NCBI GenBank assembly: GCA_020638395.1
Contig: JACKIP010000001.1
Coordinates: forward strand, 207,453-271,452
Source of the DNA: Rhodospirillales bacterium
GTDB taxonomy: Bacteria; Pseudomonadota; Alphaproteobacteria; Micavibrionales; Micavibrionaceae
Direction of reading: 5' to 3'
Length of the DNA: 64,000 nucleotides
Shown here: positions 19,126 through 28,148 of the stretch, piece after piece
Layout: each line of letters begins with the position of its first letter
How positions within the stretch are numbered: position 1 is the stretch's first letter
Notes under the pieces: model-generated
What the model was told of the DNA's origin: nothing
What the model saw: only the letters and a program-made list of their open reading frames with translations
Database searches by the model: none
Position numbers and translations under genes: made by a program

Positions 19126-19926
19126 CTATAGAATATTCTGCAAAGCAGCTTTTAAAGCGCAAACCTTTTCTTTGATCGGAGACAGAGCCGCCGCTCCGTT
19201 ATGCTCAATTTCCGCAACCAGAGCCGAGCCGACCACTACGCCATCCGCCGTCCCGGCAAACGCGGCGGCATCCTCCGGAGTTCTAATTCCGAACCCCACC
19301 GCCACGGGCAAATCTGTGTGAGCTTTAATCTGCCGGATATGGGCCGCTACAGATTGCACATCGGCCTGAGCCGTGCCGGTCACTCCGGTAATCGAGACAT
19401 AATAAAGAAACCCGGACGCCGAAGACACAAGAGTTTTCAACCGCTCCTGCGTTGTAACCGGAGTCACCAGCCGGATGAGATCAATGCCGGCCTGTCTGGC
19501 AAAGGGGGCCAGCTCTTCCTCTTCTTCCGGAGGCAAATCCACGAGGATCAGCCCGTCCACCCCGGCGTCTTTGGCATCTGTGATAAATTTTTCACATCCA
19601 TATTTATAAACCGGATTGAAATACCCCATCAAAACAAGCGGTGTTTCCGCATGGCGGTGACGGAATGCTTTCGCCATTTCCAGCGTTTTTGCCAGCGTCA
19701 TTCCTGCTTTCAGAGCGCGCTGCGTGGCGGCCTGAATCGTGGGACCGTCCGCCATCGGATCGGTGAACGGCATGCCAAGTTCGACTACATCCGCTCCGGC
19801 GGCAGGCAGGGCATTCAAAATATCCTGCGCCGTCTGCTGATCGGGATCTCCGGCCGCGATATAGGTAATCAGCGCGGTTTTATTCCGGGCTTTTAATTGG
19901 GCAAACGTCTGGGCGATACGGGTCAT
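19126..19926 (-). CDS. trpA: tryptophan synthase alpha chain
   Basis: Cleaves indole-3-glycerol phosphate to indole and glyceraldehyde 3-phosphate, feeding indole to TrpB. The 266-residue TIM-barrel protein keeps the catalytic Glu49 (VVELGMPFTDP) and Asp60 (MADGP), and the phosphate-binding loop region near VGFGI. Start at 19926 overlaps the hemH stop by four bases (ATGA), which supports translational coupling; the frame also opens upstream inside hemH. It is the third gene of hemE-hemH-trpA. trpB and trpF, its usual partners, are not in the window. Confidence 0.96.
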   Translation of the reverse strand: MTRIAQTFAQLKARNKTALITYIAAGDPDQQTAQDILNALPAAGADVVELGMPFTDPMADGPTIQAATQRALKAGMTLAKTLEMAKAFRHRHAETPLVLMGYFNPVYKYGCEKFITDAKDAGVDGLILVDLPPEEEEELAPFARQAGIDLIRLVTPVTTQERLKTLVSSASGFLYYVSITGVTGTAQADVQSVAAHIRQIKAHTDLPVAVGFGIRTPEDAAAFAGTADGVVVGSALVAEIEHNGAAALSPIKEKVCALKAALQNIL

Positions 19927-20999
19927 GGGGATGTTGTAGCATTCCCATACTCCCGCATACAACACTCTTTTGCGCCGGAGGGACAAAGACACGATCCCGT
20001 ATCTGACGCAATATCCGCATGTCCCTGCGAAGAGATCACCATCTCTGCCAGCCCTTTGATAAAATCCGGCTTTATTCCGACTGTTTCCGCCCGGTAATAT
20101 CCTTTAAGGCCCAGCCTGTCGGCCAGATGCTTATATTCAATATCCAGCTCAACCAGAGTTTCCACATGCTCCTGCGTGAATGCATGAGGATAGATGAGAA
20201 CCGGAACGTTATCTTTCGCCGCCTCATGTAAAGCCTCTTCCGTCGAAGGACCAATCCATTTGAGCGGTCCCACCCTTGATTGATAGCAGATCTGCCAGTC
20301 AGGATTTTCAAGCCCCAGATTTTGAACGATCTTTTCCGCAGAACGTTCACATTGAACCTGATAGGGATCGCCGCGCTGAACGATCTTTTCCGGCAAGCCA
20401 TGCGCAGAAAACAAAATCCGCGGCGTATGTCCGTTTTTTTGGGCATCCTGATAGGTTTTCCGGATAGATTTCACCGAAGCCTGCACGTAGCCATCATTTT
20501 CCGGATAACAGCAGACCAGCTTTGTCGGACGATTAAACCCTATTGCCCGGCAGGCCTTTTGCCAGACCTGAAACGAGGACCGGGTCGTCGTCGTTGAATA
20601 TTGCGGATAAAGCGGTAATAGAATGACCTGTTCGGCTCCCCAGTTCTGAATCTCTGCCGCAACCTGCGCGCTCATCGGGTGCCAGTACCGCATACAGACA
20701 AACACTTTATATGTATGCGCATGTCCGCTTTCCTGCTGCTGTTCCAGAACCGTCTGCAAAGCCTCTGCCTGTTTCTGCGTATTCGCCAGAAGCGGAGACG
20801 ACCCGCCCAGCTCGCCGTAACTTGCTCTGGCTTCCTTGCGGGAACGCTTTCTGGCTATATTCCAGGCAATAAAATCCCGCAAAGGACGCGGGACACGGAT
20901 AATATTTTTATCCATGAAAAAATTCATCAGAAACGGACGGACGGCATCCGGAGCGTCCGGTCCTCCCAGATTAAAAAGAATAACGGCAACTTTGGTCAT
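19923..20999 (-). CDS. hemH: ferrochelatase
   Basis: Inserts ferrous iron into protoporphyrin IX, the last step of haem synthesis. The 358-residue protein has the FNLGGP start, YPQYSTTT, the catalytic His200 in FSAHGLP, and the Glu-containing HVETLVELDIEY helix. The C-terminal tail holds four cysteines (C337, C339, C346, C347), and C163/C164 lie in the body. This resembles the cysteine placement of [2Fe-2S]-carrying ferrochelatases such as that of Caulobacter, though the spacing is not identical. It overlaps hemE by four bases (ATGA) upstream and trpA by four downstream. Confidence 0.96.
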   Translation of the reverse strand: MTKVAVILFNLGGPDAPDAVRPFLMNFFMDKNIIRVPRPLRDFIAWNIARKRSRKEARASYGELGGSSPLLANTQKQAEALQTVLEQQQESGHAHTYKVFVCMRYWHPMSAQVAAEIQNWGAEQVILLPLYPQYSTTTTRSSFQVWQKACRAIGFNRPTKLVCCYPENDGYVQASVKSIRKTYQDAQKNGHTPRILFSAHGLPEKIVQRGDPYQVQCERSAEKIVQNLGLENPDWQICYQSRVGPLKWIGPSTEEALHEAAKDNVPVLIYPHAFTQEHVETLVELDIEYKHLADRLGLKGYYRAETVGIKPDFIKGLAEMVISSQGHADIASDTGSCLCPSGAKECCMREYGNATTSP

Positions 21000-22042
21000 G
21001 AAACTCGCAATAACGTTTTTAACATATCGACTTGTGCCGGAGCGGTTTCTTTAATCACCCCGTGTCCCAGATTAAAAATATACGGGCCATTCTTCAGATC
21101 GGAAAGGATTTTTTCTACGGCCCGGATCATTCCGTCCCCGCCCGCCATCAGACGAACCGGATCAAGATTGCCCTGTACCGTGCAGAGCGGCTGTAAAACC
21201 TCTGCCGCCCACCCGGTTGAAACAGACGGATCAAGACTGACCCCGTCAACCCCCGTTTCCTGCACATAGGGCAAATACAGCGTTCCCGCTCCCCGTGGAA
21301 ATCCGATGATCGGCACCTCCGGATATTTTTGTTTCAGGCTTTGAACAATTTTTTTCGTCGGTGCGATCACAAACCGGCGGAATCCGTCTTCATCCAATAC
21401 CCCGGCCCAGCTGTCAAAAATCTGAATAGCTTCGGCACCGGCTTCAATTTGCGCCTGAAGGTAGGTTATACTGGCCTCTGTTAACAGCTCCAGAAGTGCC
21501 TGAAATTTCTCCGGATCAGCATAAGCCAGAGTTTTGACCTTGTGAAATTCTTTGGAGCCGCCGCCTTCAACCATATAGCACGCCACCGTCCATGGCGCAC
21601 CGCAAAATCCAATCAGGGCCGTTTGATGAAATCCTTCTTCCGCCAAAGCGCCCCGAATTCGGGATACAGTCTCGTAAACCGGGGATAAAACCTCTTTGAA
21701 TTTTTTGTAACCAAGGCGAGAAAGATCGAGATCTCCAAGCTTTGGCCCTTCGCCGGTTTCAAAGCGCACCTCCTGCCCCAAAGCCTGCGGAAGAACCAGA
21801 ATATCAGAAAACAGGATCGCTGCGCTCATCCCGTAACGGCGAATGGGTTGCAAAGTGACGTCACAGGCGAGCTCCGGATGATAAACCAGATCCAGAAACC
21901 CTCCCGCTCTGGCCCGTATCTCACGATATTCCGGCAAATACCGGCCTGCCTGCCGCATCAGCCACCAGGGGGGAGTTCTGCCAGATATTGCTCGGTTCTT
22001 CAGGACATTCAGAAAAGGTTTCTCATCACTCATGACAGACAT
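20996..22042 (-). CDS. hemE: uroporphyrinogen decarboxylase
   Basis: Decarboxylates the four acetate side chains of uroporphyrinogen III to give coproporphyrinogen III. The family signatures PPWWLMRQAGRYLPEYR (N-terminal) and GFCGAPWT are present, and ILFSDIL carries the catalytic Asp. About 348 residues, normal length. Starts at 22042 and 22033 are both ATG, and neither has a clear ribosome site. It is the first gene of the hemE-hemH-trpA unit and its 5' end borders the candidate replication origin, an arrangement known from Caulobacter and Rickettsia. Confidence 0.97.
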   Translation of the reverse strand: MSVMSDEKPFLNVLKNRAISGRTPPWWLMRQAGRYLPEYREIRARAGGFLDLVYHPELACDVTLQPIRRYGMSAAILFSDILVLPQALGQEVRFETGEGPKLGDLDLSRLGYKKFKEVLSPVYETVSRIRGALAEEGFHQTALIGFCGAPWTVACYMVEGGGSKEFHKVKTLAYADPEKFQALLELLTEASITYLQAQIEAGAEAIQIFDSWAGVLDEDGFRRFVIAPTKKIVQSLKQKYPEVPIIGFPRGAGTLYLPYVQETGVDGVSLDPSVSTGWAAEVLQPLCTVQGNLDPVRLMAGGDGMIRAVEKILSDLKNGPYIFNLGHGVIKETAPAQVDMLKTLLRVS

Positions 22043-22536
22043 ACGAGCAGACAATAAATAAAAATAAAAGATATATTTTTAAAAAGGTTTTTGTATTTAG
22101 AGGCTGTGAACAATGGGGATTAAATTTTATCCTGAAAACTATACACAGTTCTGATCCGGTCTGGTATGAGACGCTCCCCTCCGCAGAAAAAATTAAAAAA
22201 CATATATGTTTCAGTCGGAAATAACGGATAGTCAAACCGGACTTGAAAAAAGGGGAACGTTTTTTTCTGAAATTTTTTCTTAAAAGATTCCAGAAGATTA
22301 AGCTGTCTTATTCTTTGAAAACCCTTTATTTCTGCGGCTTTATAATTACCCACATACCCCTGCCCATCTGAAAGTCACTTATACAAAAATTTTAGCCCTT
22401 CATAAAAAATCGGAAAAAAATGACCGGAAGTTATCCTTGACTCTGTTGGGTCGAAAAACCATGACTTGCCCACAGGGTTATCCGCGCTATTATGGAGAAG
22501 CATAAATTTTAACCGCGAATCACTCCAGATTTTACC
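22043..22536. other. candidate chromosomal replication origin (oriC)
   Basis: A 494-bp gene-free, AT-rich gap with divergent genes on both sides, next to hemE. It contains clustered DnaA-box-like 9-mers: TTACCCACA (22346-22354, one mismatch to TTATCCACA), TTGCCCACA (22466-22474), TTATCCGCG (22478-22486), CTATACACA (22139-22147) and, inverted, TGTGAACAA (22105-22113). Two GANTC sites (22286 and 22517) are the CcrM methylation target of alphaproteobacteria. The AT-rich core lies between about 22180 and 22430. hemE-linked origins are established in Caulobacter and Rickettsia; function here is inferred. Confidence 0.65.
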
Positions 22537-23151
22537 ATGTCCGAAAAATTCCACTTACTTACAGCTGACGAAAAGAAACAATTATCGGCGCAACTGGGAG
22601 AGTCCCTGCCGTTTGGATATCAGGATCTGGGCTTTTGCAAGGTTGTTCGCACCGAATTGCCCTTTTATCCGGGCTGGCAATTTGTACAAATTCAGAAAAA
22701 TGAAGATTTATCGGCGATTCCGGTGTCTTTTTTCTATCAGGGAACAGAGGTGGAAATTCTGGACTGGCAGGCCGATACGATTTACCGCCTGAATCAGAAA
22801 ATTCCGCTGCATCTCTCGATTGCAGATATCTCTGCCTATGTCTTGTTTTTTCTGTCTCATACCAGAACCCGCGACGGCCAGATGCAGATTATTTCCTCCT
22901 ATGAGGATTTTAAATGGCGGGAAGAACCCTCAACTTCTGCCAAAAAATCCCTGTCTGCCCTGATCCGTCCCCCGCATCTGGTAAGCTGGGACGAAGCAAA
23001 CCGGGCTTATGAGCTGGGCGCGCATATTCTGTTCGGAACGGAATTGTTTGAATGCCGGTTGCGGGTTAATCGCCACGGAGAAATTCAGGTAACAGACCGT
23101 ATGTTACAGGTCGAAGATGTGCCGGTTCTGGAATCCCTGACCGGGTTATAA
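22537..23151 (+). CDS. protein of unknown function beside oriC
   Basis: A 204-residue soluble protein with no family recognised. No signal peptide or membrane helix. The middle is hydrophobic/aromatic (ISAYVLFFLSHTRT) and the protein alternates acidic and aromatic segments. Its codon use looks like that of its neighbours, and it is the first rightward gene after the candidate origin. The ribosome site is weak. A MITE-like left end begins 14 bp after its stop codon. Confidence 0.75.
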   Translation: MSEKFHLLTADEKKQLSAQLGESLPFGYQDLGFCKVVRTELPFYPGWQFVQIQKNEDLSAIPVSFFYQGTEVEILDWQADTIYRLNQKIPLHLSIADISAYVLFFLSHTRTRDGQMQIISSYEDFKWREEPSTSAKKSLSALIRPPHLVSWDEANRAYELGAHILFGTELFECRLRVNRHGEIQVTDRMLQVEDVPVLESLTGL

Positions 23152-23165
23152 TCCTCTATTTTACT

Positions 23166-23247
23166 ATAGTGGCTCTAAATAATTTTGAGGCACCCTTTCA
23201 AACCGTCATTGCCTTAGAATTGCTGAAGGCAATTCTACGACTGTCTT
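23166..23247 (+). mobile_element. partial MITE-like unit, left half
   Basis: Starts with the 18-bp terminus CTATAGTGGCTCTAAATA (23166-23183), the exact reverse complement of 18403-18420, and continues with TAATTTTGAGGCACC as in the copy at 48981. It ends in a rearranged 42-bp palindromic repeat (23206-23247) whose right half no longer matches. The right terminus is missing. Confidence 0.65.
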
Positions 23248-23397
23248 TTCCAACGTAATATTTTCCATTTGCCGCTAGGAAAGCTTTAACGCTTTTTGCG
23301 GCATAATAGAGGAAATAAAGGCCTTATTTTCTTTGGATTTGTTAAGGGTTGTTTAAGAAATCAGGGGCAGGATAAGGTCGAAATTTGGAGAGAAGAT

Positions 23398-24699
23398 ATG
23401 ACACAGTCCGGAGATAATAACAGCACACAGGGCACGCAGGGGTTTCACAACTATTTGCCGAATGTCGCCTATACCTTGGGGGATTTACAGCCTGTGCGCT
23501 CAACCTACATCGCCCATGACCCGTTTTTCTTCATGGATATTGATGAAAATCTTCTCGAAGAAGAACTTCTGGCCGAGCTGGACCGTGAATATGGCAGCTT
23601 TGATTTTCAATCGGAAGAGGAAGAATATGACCGTCTTTTAACCTATCTTGAGCGATTTGATGAAAACGCCGTGGATCTGCAGGGGGGAATGAAATCTGCC
23701 TGCGATATCCGGGAGGTAAGAGACATTCTGTCCCGCAGCCGTTACATGGCGTCTTTGCTGGAGTTTGCGGAGGATAATTCCATCTCTTTCCGGGCCGCCC
23801 CTTACATCTTTAGCGTGGAATATAACCGAGCAGAAAACACCATTCTGTTTCAGCCACAACTCAGCAAGCCGGATCTTCTTAAAGGATTGATTTATGCCCT
23901 GCGTCAGGCCTGGCAGAATTATCAGGGAGCTTTGCTGCAACCACTGGCGCTCTATCCGGATCATGCCGTTTTTATCAACCGGGCACAAAAAGCCGATCTG
24001 GCCGTGTCTCTTTTGCGGGCATCCTGGGAACTAAATCTGGCGGGAGCGCCGGAAGCATGGGACTCTCTGGAATTTTCCGGATTACGTGATCTGACCCATA
24101 CGTACGGGCGGGAGGCAGCAAGCGATTTTCGCAGTCTGAATAATGGCCGGGCATCGTTTCTGGCATTTGAAACTTGGTTTTTGTCGGACCGCTCACGCCA
24201 TTCAGACACCTGTCTGATCCAGAAGATGCTGTCTGATTACAGTGGTATGATGTTCGATAATGAAGATATGTCACAACTGATTGTCATTGATCTGGTTAAA
24301 GCGCTTGGGGAAATGCCGTTCGGCAAAAACTACCTGGCCCAGCAGATTCCTAACCTGATTTCTGATCCGATTTTTACCGAGGTGCGGGATCGTTCCAGTG
24401 CCAACTTCCTGTGGTTTATCAAATTCGAAAAAACGTTTTCCCAGATGGAACGGGATTTGCAAAAAGAGAACCTGTCCTCTTCTGCAACATTTGCAACTCA
24501 CGTAGAGAGCGCTCTTTCTGAAACTTTTTTCACAAACGGTGACGATTTTGACGACCAGGCCCTTCCCCAGACAGGAATACTTATTCCATTCCCCGTCTCT
24601 CGCAGAAAATTGGCAGAGAGCGGATCTGTCTCCGGCAAAAGCGGAGAGGTCATCCCTTTTGACATCACAATCCGGCCCTTCAACGGCGGATTTTTGTGA
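23398..24699 (+). CDS. unknown protein, first of a tandem related pair
   Basis: A 433-residue protein with no signal peptide and no membrane helix; acidic N-terminal region (DENLLEEELLAELDREYG). Segments such as KGLIYALRQAWQ and ASWELNLAGAPEAWDSL match KGLRDIWH and AWELRGAGFPEVWRHL of the next gene, so the two are diverged duplicates. I cannot assign a family; the helical layout with Trp-Glu-Leu motifs recalls uncharacterised alphaproteobacterial DUF families. The start at 23398 has GGAG seven bases upstream; an earlier ATG at 23296 has none. 25 bp to the next gene. Confidence 0.78.
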   Translation: MTQSGDNNSTQGTQGFHNYLPNVAYTLGDLQPVRSTYIAHDPFFFMDIDENLLEEELLAELDREYGSFDFQSEEEEYDRLLTYLERFDENAVDLQGGMKSACDIREVRDILSRSRYMASLLEFAEDNSISFRAAPYIFSVEYNRAENTILFQPQLSKPDLLKGLIYALRQAWQNYQGALLQPLALYPDHAVFINRAQKADLAVSLLRASWELNLAGAPEAWDSLEFSGLRDLTHTYGREAASDFRSLNNGRASFLAFETWFLSDRSRHSDTCLIQKMLSDYSGMMFDNEDMSQLIVIDLVKALGEMPFGKNYLAQQIPNLISDPIFTEVRDRSSANFLWFIKFEKTFSQMERDLQKENLSSSATFATHVESALSETFFTNGDDFDDQALPQTGILIPFPVSRRKLAESGSVSGKSGEVIPFDITIRPFNGGFL

Positions 24700-24724
24700 A
24701 AAAATATTATTCAAGGGACAAAGG

Positions 24725-25777
24725 GTGAAAGCAACATATATAAATCGTCAAGGACGTCTGAGATCCTGTTCCCCTCTTCGCGGGGAGCGGCAAAGCTATG
24801 ATCTGACGGCTGTTCCACAGGACCGGGACCATCCCGAACAGCCTGTTTCCTCCCGGCCTTTCCGGCTGGCGGACTGGGCGGAAGGCTCTGTGGATGCCGA
24901 TCCTCTGGCCGGTGGTTACGGCTATGAAGCCTGCATCTATAATAAAATTTTATGCCAGCTTTATGAAAGCCCGGCGGCCCGCTCTCTAATCAATTTCGCC
25001 GTCCGCCGTGACTGGAGCATTGATATGCGCTCTCTTGAGGATGCCGCTTATGATCTTGGTCCGGACGCGCAGGTTTTAATCCTGAATGATTATCATTTGA
25101 AAATCAGAACATTTGAGAAGCCCGGCTATTTCCGGCATACCCTGATGCTGGCTCTGGTCAAAGGATTGCGGGATATCTGGCATATGGAATGCCGTCAGCC
25201 CTACAAAGCGGGGTTAACTCTGGACTCTGTGCTGTTGCTGGAGCGTATTCGGGCGGCGGATTGCGATGTGTTGTCTCTGATGGTGGCGTGGGAATTGCGC
25301 GGCGCAGGATTTCCCGAAGTCTGGCGGCATCTGATCGGCGCTCCGGAAGGCGATATCGCCATGCGCTTTGCCCGCACGCTGGAGCGGCATCCTGAAAAAT
25401 TATTTGACGGAACCGCTCTGATCGAAGCGTTTTATCAGTGGTTTGAATGCCACGTTCGTGTGGGCGCCTGCGATCATCAAACGCTGGAATCAATTGACGA
25501 TACTCTGGATGTGGCACGGGAGGCAGAATTATACGGCCCGTCCCGCCCCGCATTCGAATTTATCGAGAGCCTGTCACGTCTGCCGGATAGGAGCTGTTAT
25601 CTGGCAGGATATGGCGAGGAACTTTCTTCCAACCCTTTATTCGCCGGGATGAATGACGAGCTGAATCAGCTGCATTACCTGCAAATCCAGAAAGAGCTGC
25701 AATCCGTGACTATCGGCGCGGTATCTTTCCGTGATGCTGCTCTGGCGGCCCGTATTTTTCCGGACAGAGTCTCATAA
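24725..25777 (+). CDS. unknown protein, second of a tandem related pair
   Basis: About 350 residues from GTG 24725, which has AAGGGA six bases upstream. The frame is open upstream to 24539 but that overlaps the preceding gene. It shares with its neighbour a central block (LVKGLRDIW, then VAWELRGAGFPEVWRHL) and the later FIESLSRLP...YLAGYGEELSSNPLF, matching KALGEMPFGKNYLAQQIPNLISDPIF. No catalytic motif (no HExxH) is visible. Likely co-transcribed with the first copy; function unknown. Confidence 0.75.
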   Translation: MKATYINRQGRLRSCSPLRGERQSYDLTAVPQDRDHPEQPVSSRPFRLADWAEGSVDADPLAGGYGYEACIYNKILCQLYESPAARSLINFAVRRDWSIDMRSLEDAAYDLGPDAQVLILNDYHLKIRTFEKPGYFRHTLMLALVKGLRDIWHMECRQPYKAGLTLDSVLLLERIRAADCDVLSLMVAWELRGAGFPEVWRHLIGAPEGDIAMRFARTLERHPEKLFDGTALIEAFYQWFECHVRVGACDHQTLESIDDTLDVAREAELYGPSRPAFEFIESLSRLPDRSCYLAGYGEELSSNPLFAGMNDELNQLHYLQIQKELQSVTIGAVSFRDAALAARIFPDRVS

Positions 25778-25817
25778 AACTTTATATTTGTGCGGCGGCA
25801 GACTATAATTAGTCCAT

Positions 25818-26486
25818 ATGAGACTTTTTTGGCAGAAACTGGTTTTTTCGGCGATGGTGATGACGGTGGTTGCGCCTGCTGCGCCCGTATCTGTCCGCGC
25901 CGAGTCCCCCGCTCTTCGTAAAACCTGGGATGTTTCTCCGGTTCCCAAACAGCTCCGTCCGCTTAATCTCGACTCCATGATGCGGGGAGAAAAGCAGATA
26001 GAGGAGGATATGCCAACCTCCCGCAACGTTTTTGAGATGCTGGCAAACGGGGAAGAGCTGCCTCAGTCAAAAGCTCTGGCATTAACCGCAGATGCCAATG
26101 ACCTGAGGACAAAATTGCGGATGAAGAACAGTTTTTCCGATTTAAGCGAGGCGCAGGTTGCAGATATCCGGGCGGATTTATTCAAGCAGGAACAGGAAAA
26201 TATTAAAAAACAACTGGAGCGCCGGAATGAGTTTTATATTCGTCACGGCCTCAGCGATCAATCAGCCAAAGAGTTTCTCGCAACGCCCGAAGGCCGCGCC
26301 CTGAAAAAAGAGATAAGGCAGGAAAAAGAGATCGCTAAAAAAGAAGCCGAGGCCGCCAGAAAAACAGAAAAGACTGAGGCGAAAAGTGCGTCTGTAGCGC
26401 CCTCTGCTCCGCAGGCGGCGGTCGATCTGGTTCCGGCCGCAACCCCTGATGAAAATGGTAAACTCCAGCCATTTTTCTATAAATAG
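25818..26486 (+). CDS. exported protein of unknown function
   Basis: 222 residues. A typical signal peptide (MRLFWQKLVFSAMVMTVVAP..., cleavage likely after VRAE or SVRA near residue 28) is followed by a charged helical domain with a coiled-coil-like region (LFKQEQENIKKQLERRNEF) and a Lys/Glu/Ala-rich tail (EIAKKEAEAARKTEK). No family recognised. It ends 11 bp before the TauE-like exporter gene, suggesting one operon. Confidence 0.75.
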   Translation: MRLFWQKLVFSAMVMTVVAPAAPVSVRAESPALRKTWDVSPVPKQLRPLNLDSMMRGEKQIEEDMPTSRNVFEMLANGEELPQSKALALTADANDLRTKLRMKNSFSDLSEAQVADIRADLFKQEQENIKKQLERRNEFYIRHGLSDQSAKEFLATPEGRALKKEIRQEKEIAKKEAEAARKTEKTEAKSASVAPSAPQAAVDLVPAATPDENGKLQPFFYK

Positions 26487-26497
26487 TAGTCCGGCGA

Positions 26498-27304
26498 ATG
26501 ACCCTGTTTCTGGCAACAGTTCTATTTTACATGATGATTGGTGGCGTCGCCGGATTTTTTGCCGGGTTGTTCGGTATCGGCGGCGGGATCATTCTGGTAC
26601 CCTGCTTTGCCTACAGCCTTACCTGGTTATATCCCGATGCGACGCACGTCATGCAGGTTGCCATCGGTACGTCTTTATCCACCATTCTTGTCACCGGAGT
26701 GTCTTCCGTCCGGGCGCATGCGGCACGTCAGAACATCCGGCGGGATATTCTGGCGCGGCTGGCTCCGGGGATTGTTCTTGGATCTCTTGGTTCTGCCTGG
26801 GCGGCGGACCAGATGGAAAGTGCCAGCATCAAGATATTTTTTGCCTGTATGATTTTCACGCTGGCGGTGCTGCTGGCAACCGGGTTGGAACGGTTTCGCT
26901 CCCCGGCGGCAACCACGTTTCCCGGAGCGGGCTGGACAACCCTATCCGGGGGGATCATCGGGTTTTTATCAGGCCTGCTGGGCATTGGGGGGGCGACACT
27001 GAGCGTTCCTTATATGAGTTTTTACAGAACAGAGATGCGGCAGGCGGTCGGCACTGCTTCGGCGCTGGGGCTTTTTATTGCAATACCGGCAGTGGCCGGA
27101 TTTATCCTCACTGGCTGGTCGGAGCAAACCGGGGTGCCGTATACGCTCGGATATATTTACGGACCCGGCGCGCTGGCGGTGGTATCTGTCAGTTTTTTCA
27201 CAGCCATTGCCGGGGCGCGGACGGCGCATCAATTCGATCAGCAGAAGCTACGGCGGATTTTTGCAGGATTGATGATGGTGGTGGCCTTCAGCATGTTGTG
27301 GTAG
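26498..27304 (+). CDS. TauE/SafE-family sulfite/anion exporter
   Basis: A 268-residue integral membrane protein with about eight hydrophobic helices and the two internal repeats typical of the family, each marked by a glycine-rich FGIGGG or LGIGGA motif (GLFGIGGGIILVP near residue 24 and LLGIGGATLSVPY near 163). Family members are linked to efflux of sulfite, sulfoacetate or other organic anions; the substrate here cannot be read from sequence. It follows an exported unknown by 11 bp. Confidence 0.88.
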   Translation: MTLFLATVLFYMMIGGVAGFFAGLFGIGGGIILVPCFAYSLTWLYPDATHVMQVAIGTSLSTILVTGVSSVRAHAARQNIRRDILARLAPGIVLGSLGSAWAADQMESASIKIFFACMIFTLAVLLATGLERFRSPAATTFPGAGWTTLSGGIIGFLSGLLGIGGATLSVPYMSFYRTEMRQAVGTASALGLFIAIPAVAGFILTGWSEQTGVPYTLGYIYGPGALAVVSVSFFTAIAGARTAHQFDQQKLRRIFAGLMMVVAFSMLW

Positions 27305-27335
27305 GTGAGATAGTTATTTGATATATACGTAAAAT

Positions 27336-28148
27336 CTATCGGTACGACCGGGCGATTCCGTAGATCACCCATCCCAGCATCATGCCAATCAAGGCCCCCA
27401 GCGGGAACAGGTAGGATTTGCGCGGCCAGACCGGTCTGGGAGTTACAAACGGAGGCTCCACGATATCTGCCGCAAAATATTTATCCATCCGCAGAATCAT
27501 TGCCTGCCGCTCCTGCTCCATCAGCAGGCTGGTCAGGGCTTGCCGGTGATCGGGGTTGGCTGTACGTGCCAGTGTTTCTTTCAGATAGGCCAGACGTTTA
27601 TCCGTACGTGCCTCTGCTTCTGTACGCAAAATATGATCTGCGGTCTGGTGTAACTGGAACAGAATCTGTCTGGCGAGCTGGGGATCGGGAAGCTCCAGCT
27701 CCAGCGTACGCAAAGACGTTTCTCCCACGGCTTTGACACGTACGGCCTGCGTGAGAAACTGCGAAACATCCTCCGGAGCAGAAAGATCCTGCCCGCTTTG
27801 GAACGTAAAGCGCCGCACCTCCTGCAATGCCGGGAGAATGTTTTGATCCCGTTCCAGAACAGACTTGATGACATTCGGACCGCTCAGAATGCGGAGAAAA
27901 GATGCAAACGTTTTTTGATCTGCGGCCTGCGTGATAAAGGCTCCGGATGCCCCGCCGGGAGCGTCTCCAGCAGATGCGCTCTCTGAAACCGGCGCGATCA
28001 CCATCTGGACGCGGTAGCAGGGAACGGCGAAAAGAACAACCAGTCCCGCCAGAATCATCCCGGCTACGGCCCCGCTGGCGACGTACACCCGCGCAGACCA
28101 TAGCGCTTTTAACAAATCAGCCAGTGTTTCATCGCGGAGTGTCCTCAT
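27336..28148 (-). CDS. Wzz-like polysaccharide chain-length protein
   Basis: A 270-residue inner-membrane protein with an N-terminal helix (about 24-46), a periplasmic helical region with coiled-coil character (about 80-235), a proline-rich PPFVTPRPVWPRK stretch and a second helix (about 243-262). This is the layout of Wzz/polysaccharide co-polymerases that set chain length in Wzy-dependent synthesis. Start 28148 overlaps the stop of the glycosyltransferase gene by four bases (ATGA), with GAGAGG upstream. Last gene of a three-gene surface polysaccharide unit. Confidence 0.85.
   Translation of the reverse strand: MRTLRDETLADLLKALWSARVYVASGAVAGMILAGLVVLFAVPCYRVQMVIAPVSESASAGDAPGGASGAFITQAADQKTFASFLRILSGPNVIKSVLERDQNILPALQEVRRFTFQSGQDLSAPEDVSQFLTQAVRVKAVGETSLRTLELELPDPQLARQILFQLHQTADHILRTEAEARTDKRLAYLKETLARTANPDHRQALTSLLMEQERQAMILRMDKYFAADIVEPPFVTPRPVWPRKSYLFPLGALIGMMLGWVIYGIARSYR

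Noticed and set aside
26449..27321. Plus-strand frame of 290 codons overlapping the TauE-like gene
   Set aside because: It is a Cys/His/Arg-rich shadow; the 26498-27304 frame has clear membrane helices and family motifs.
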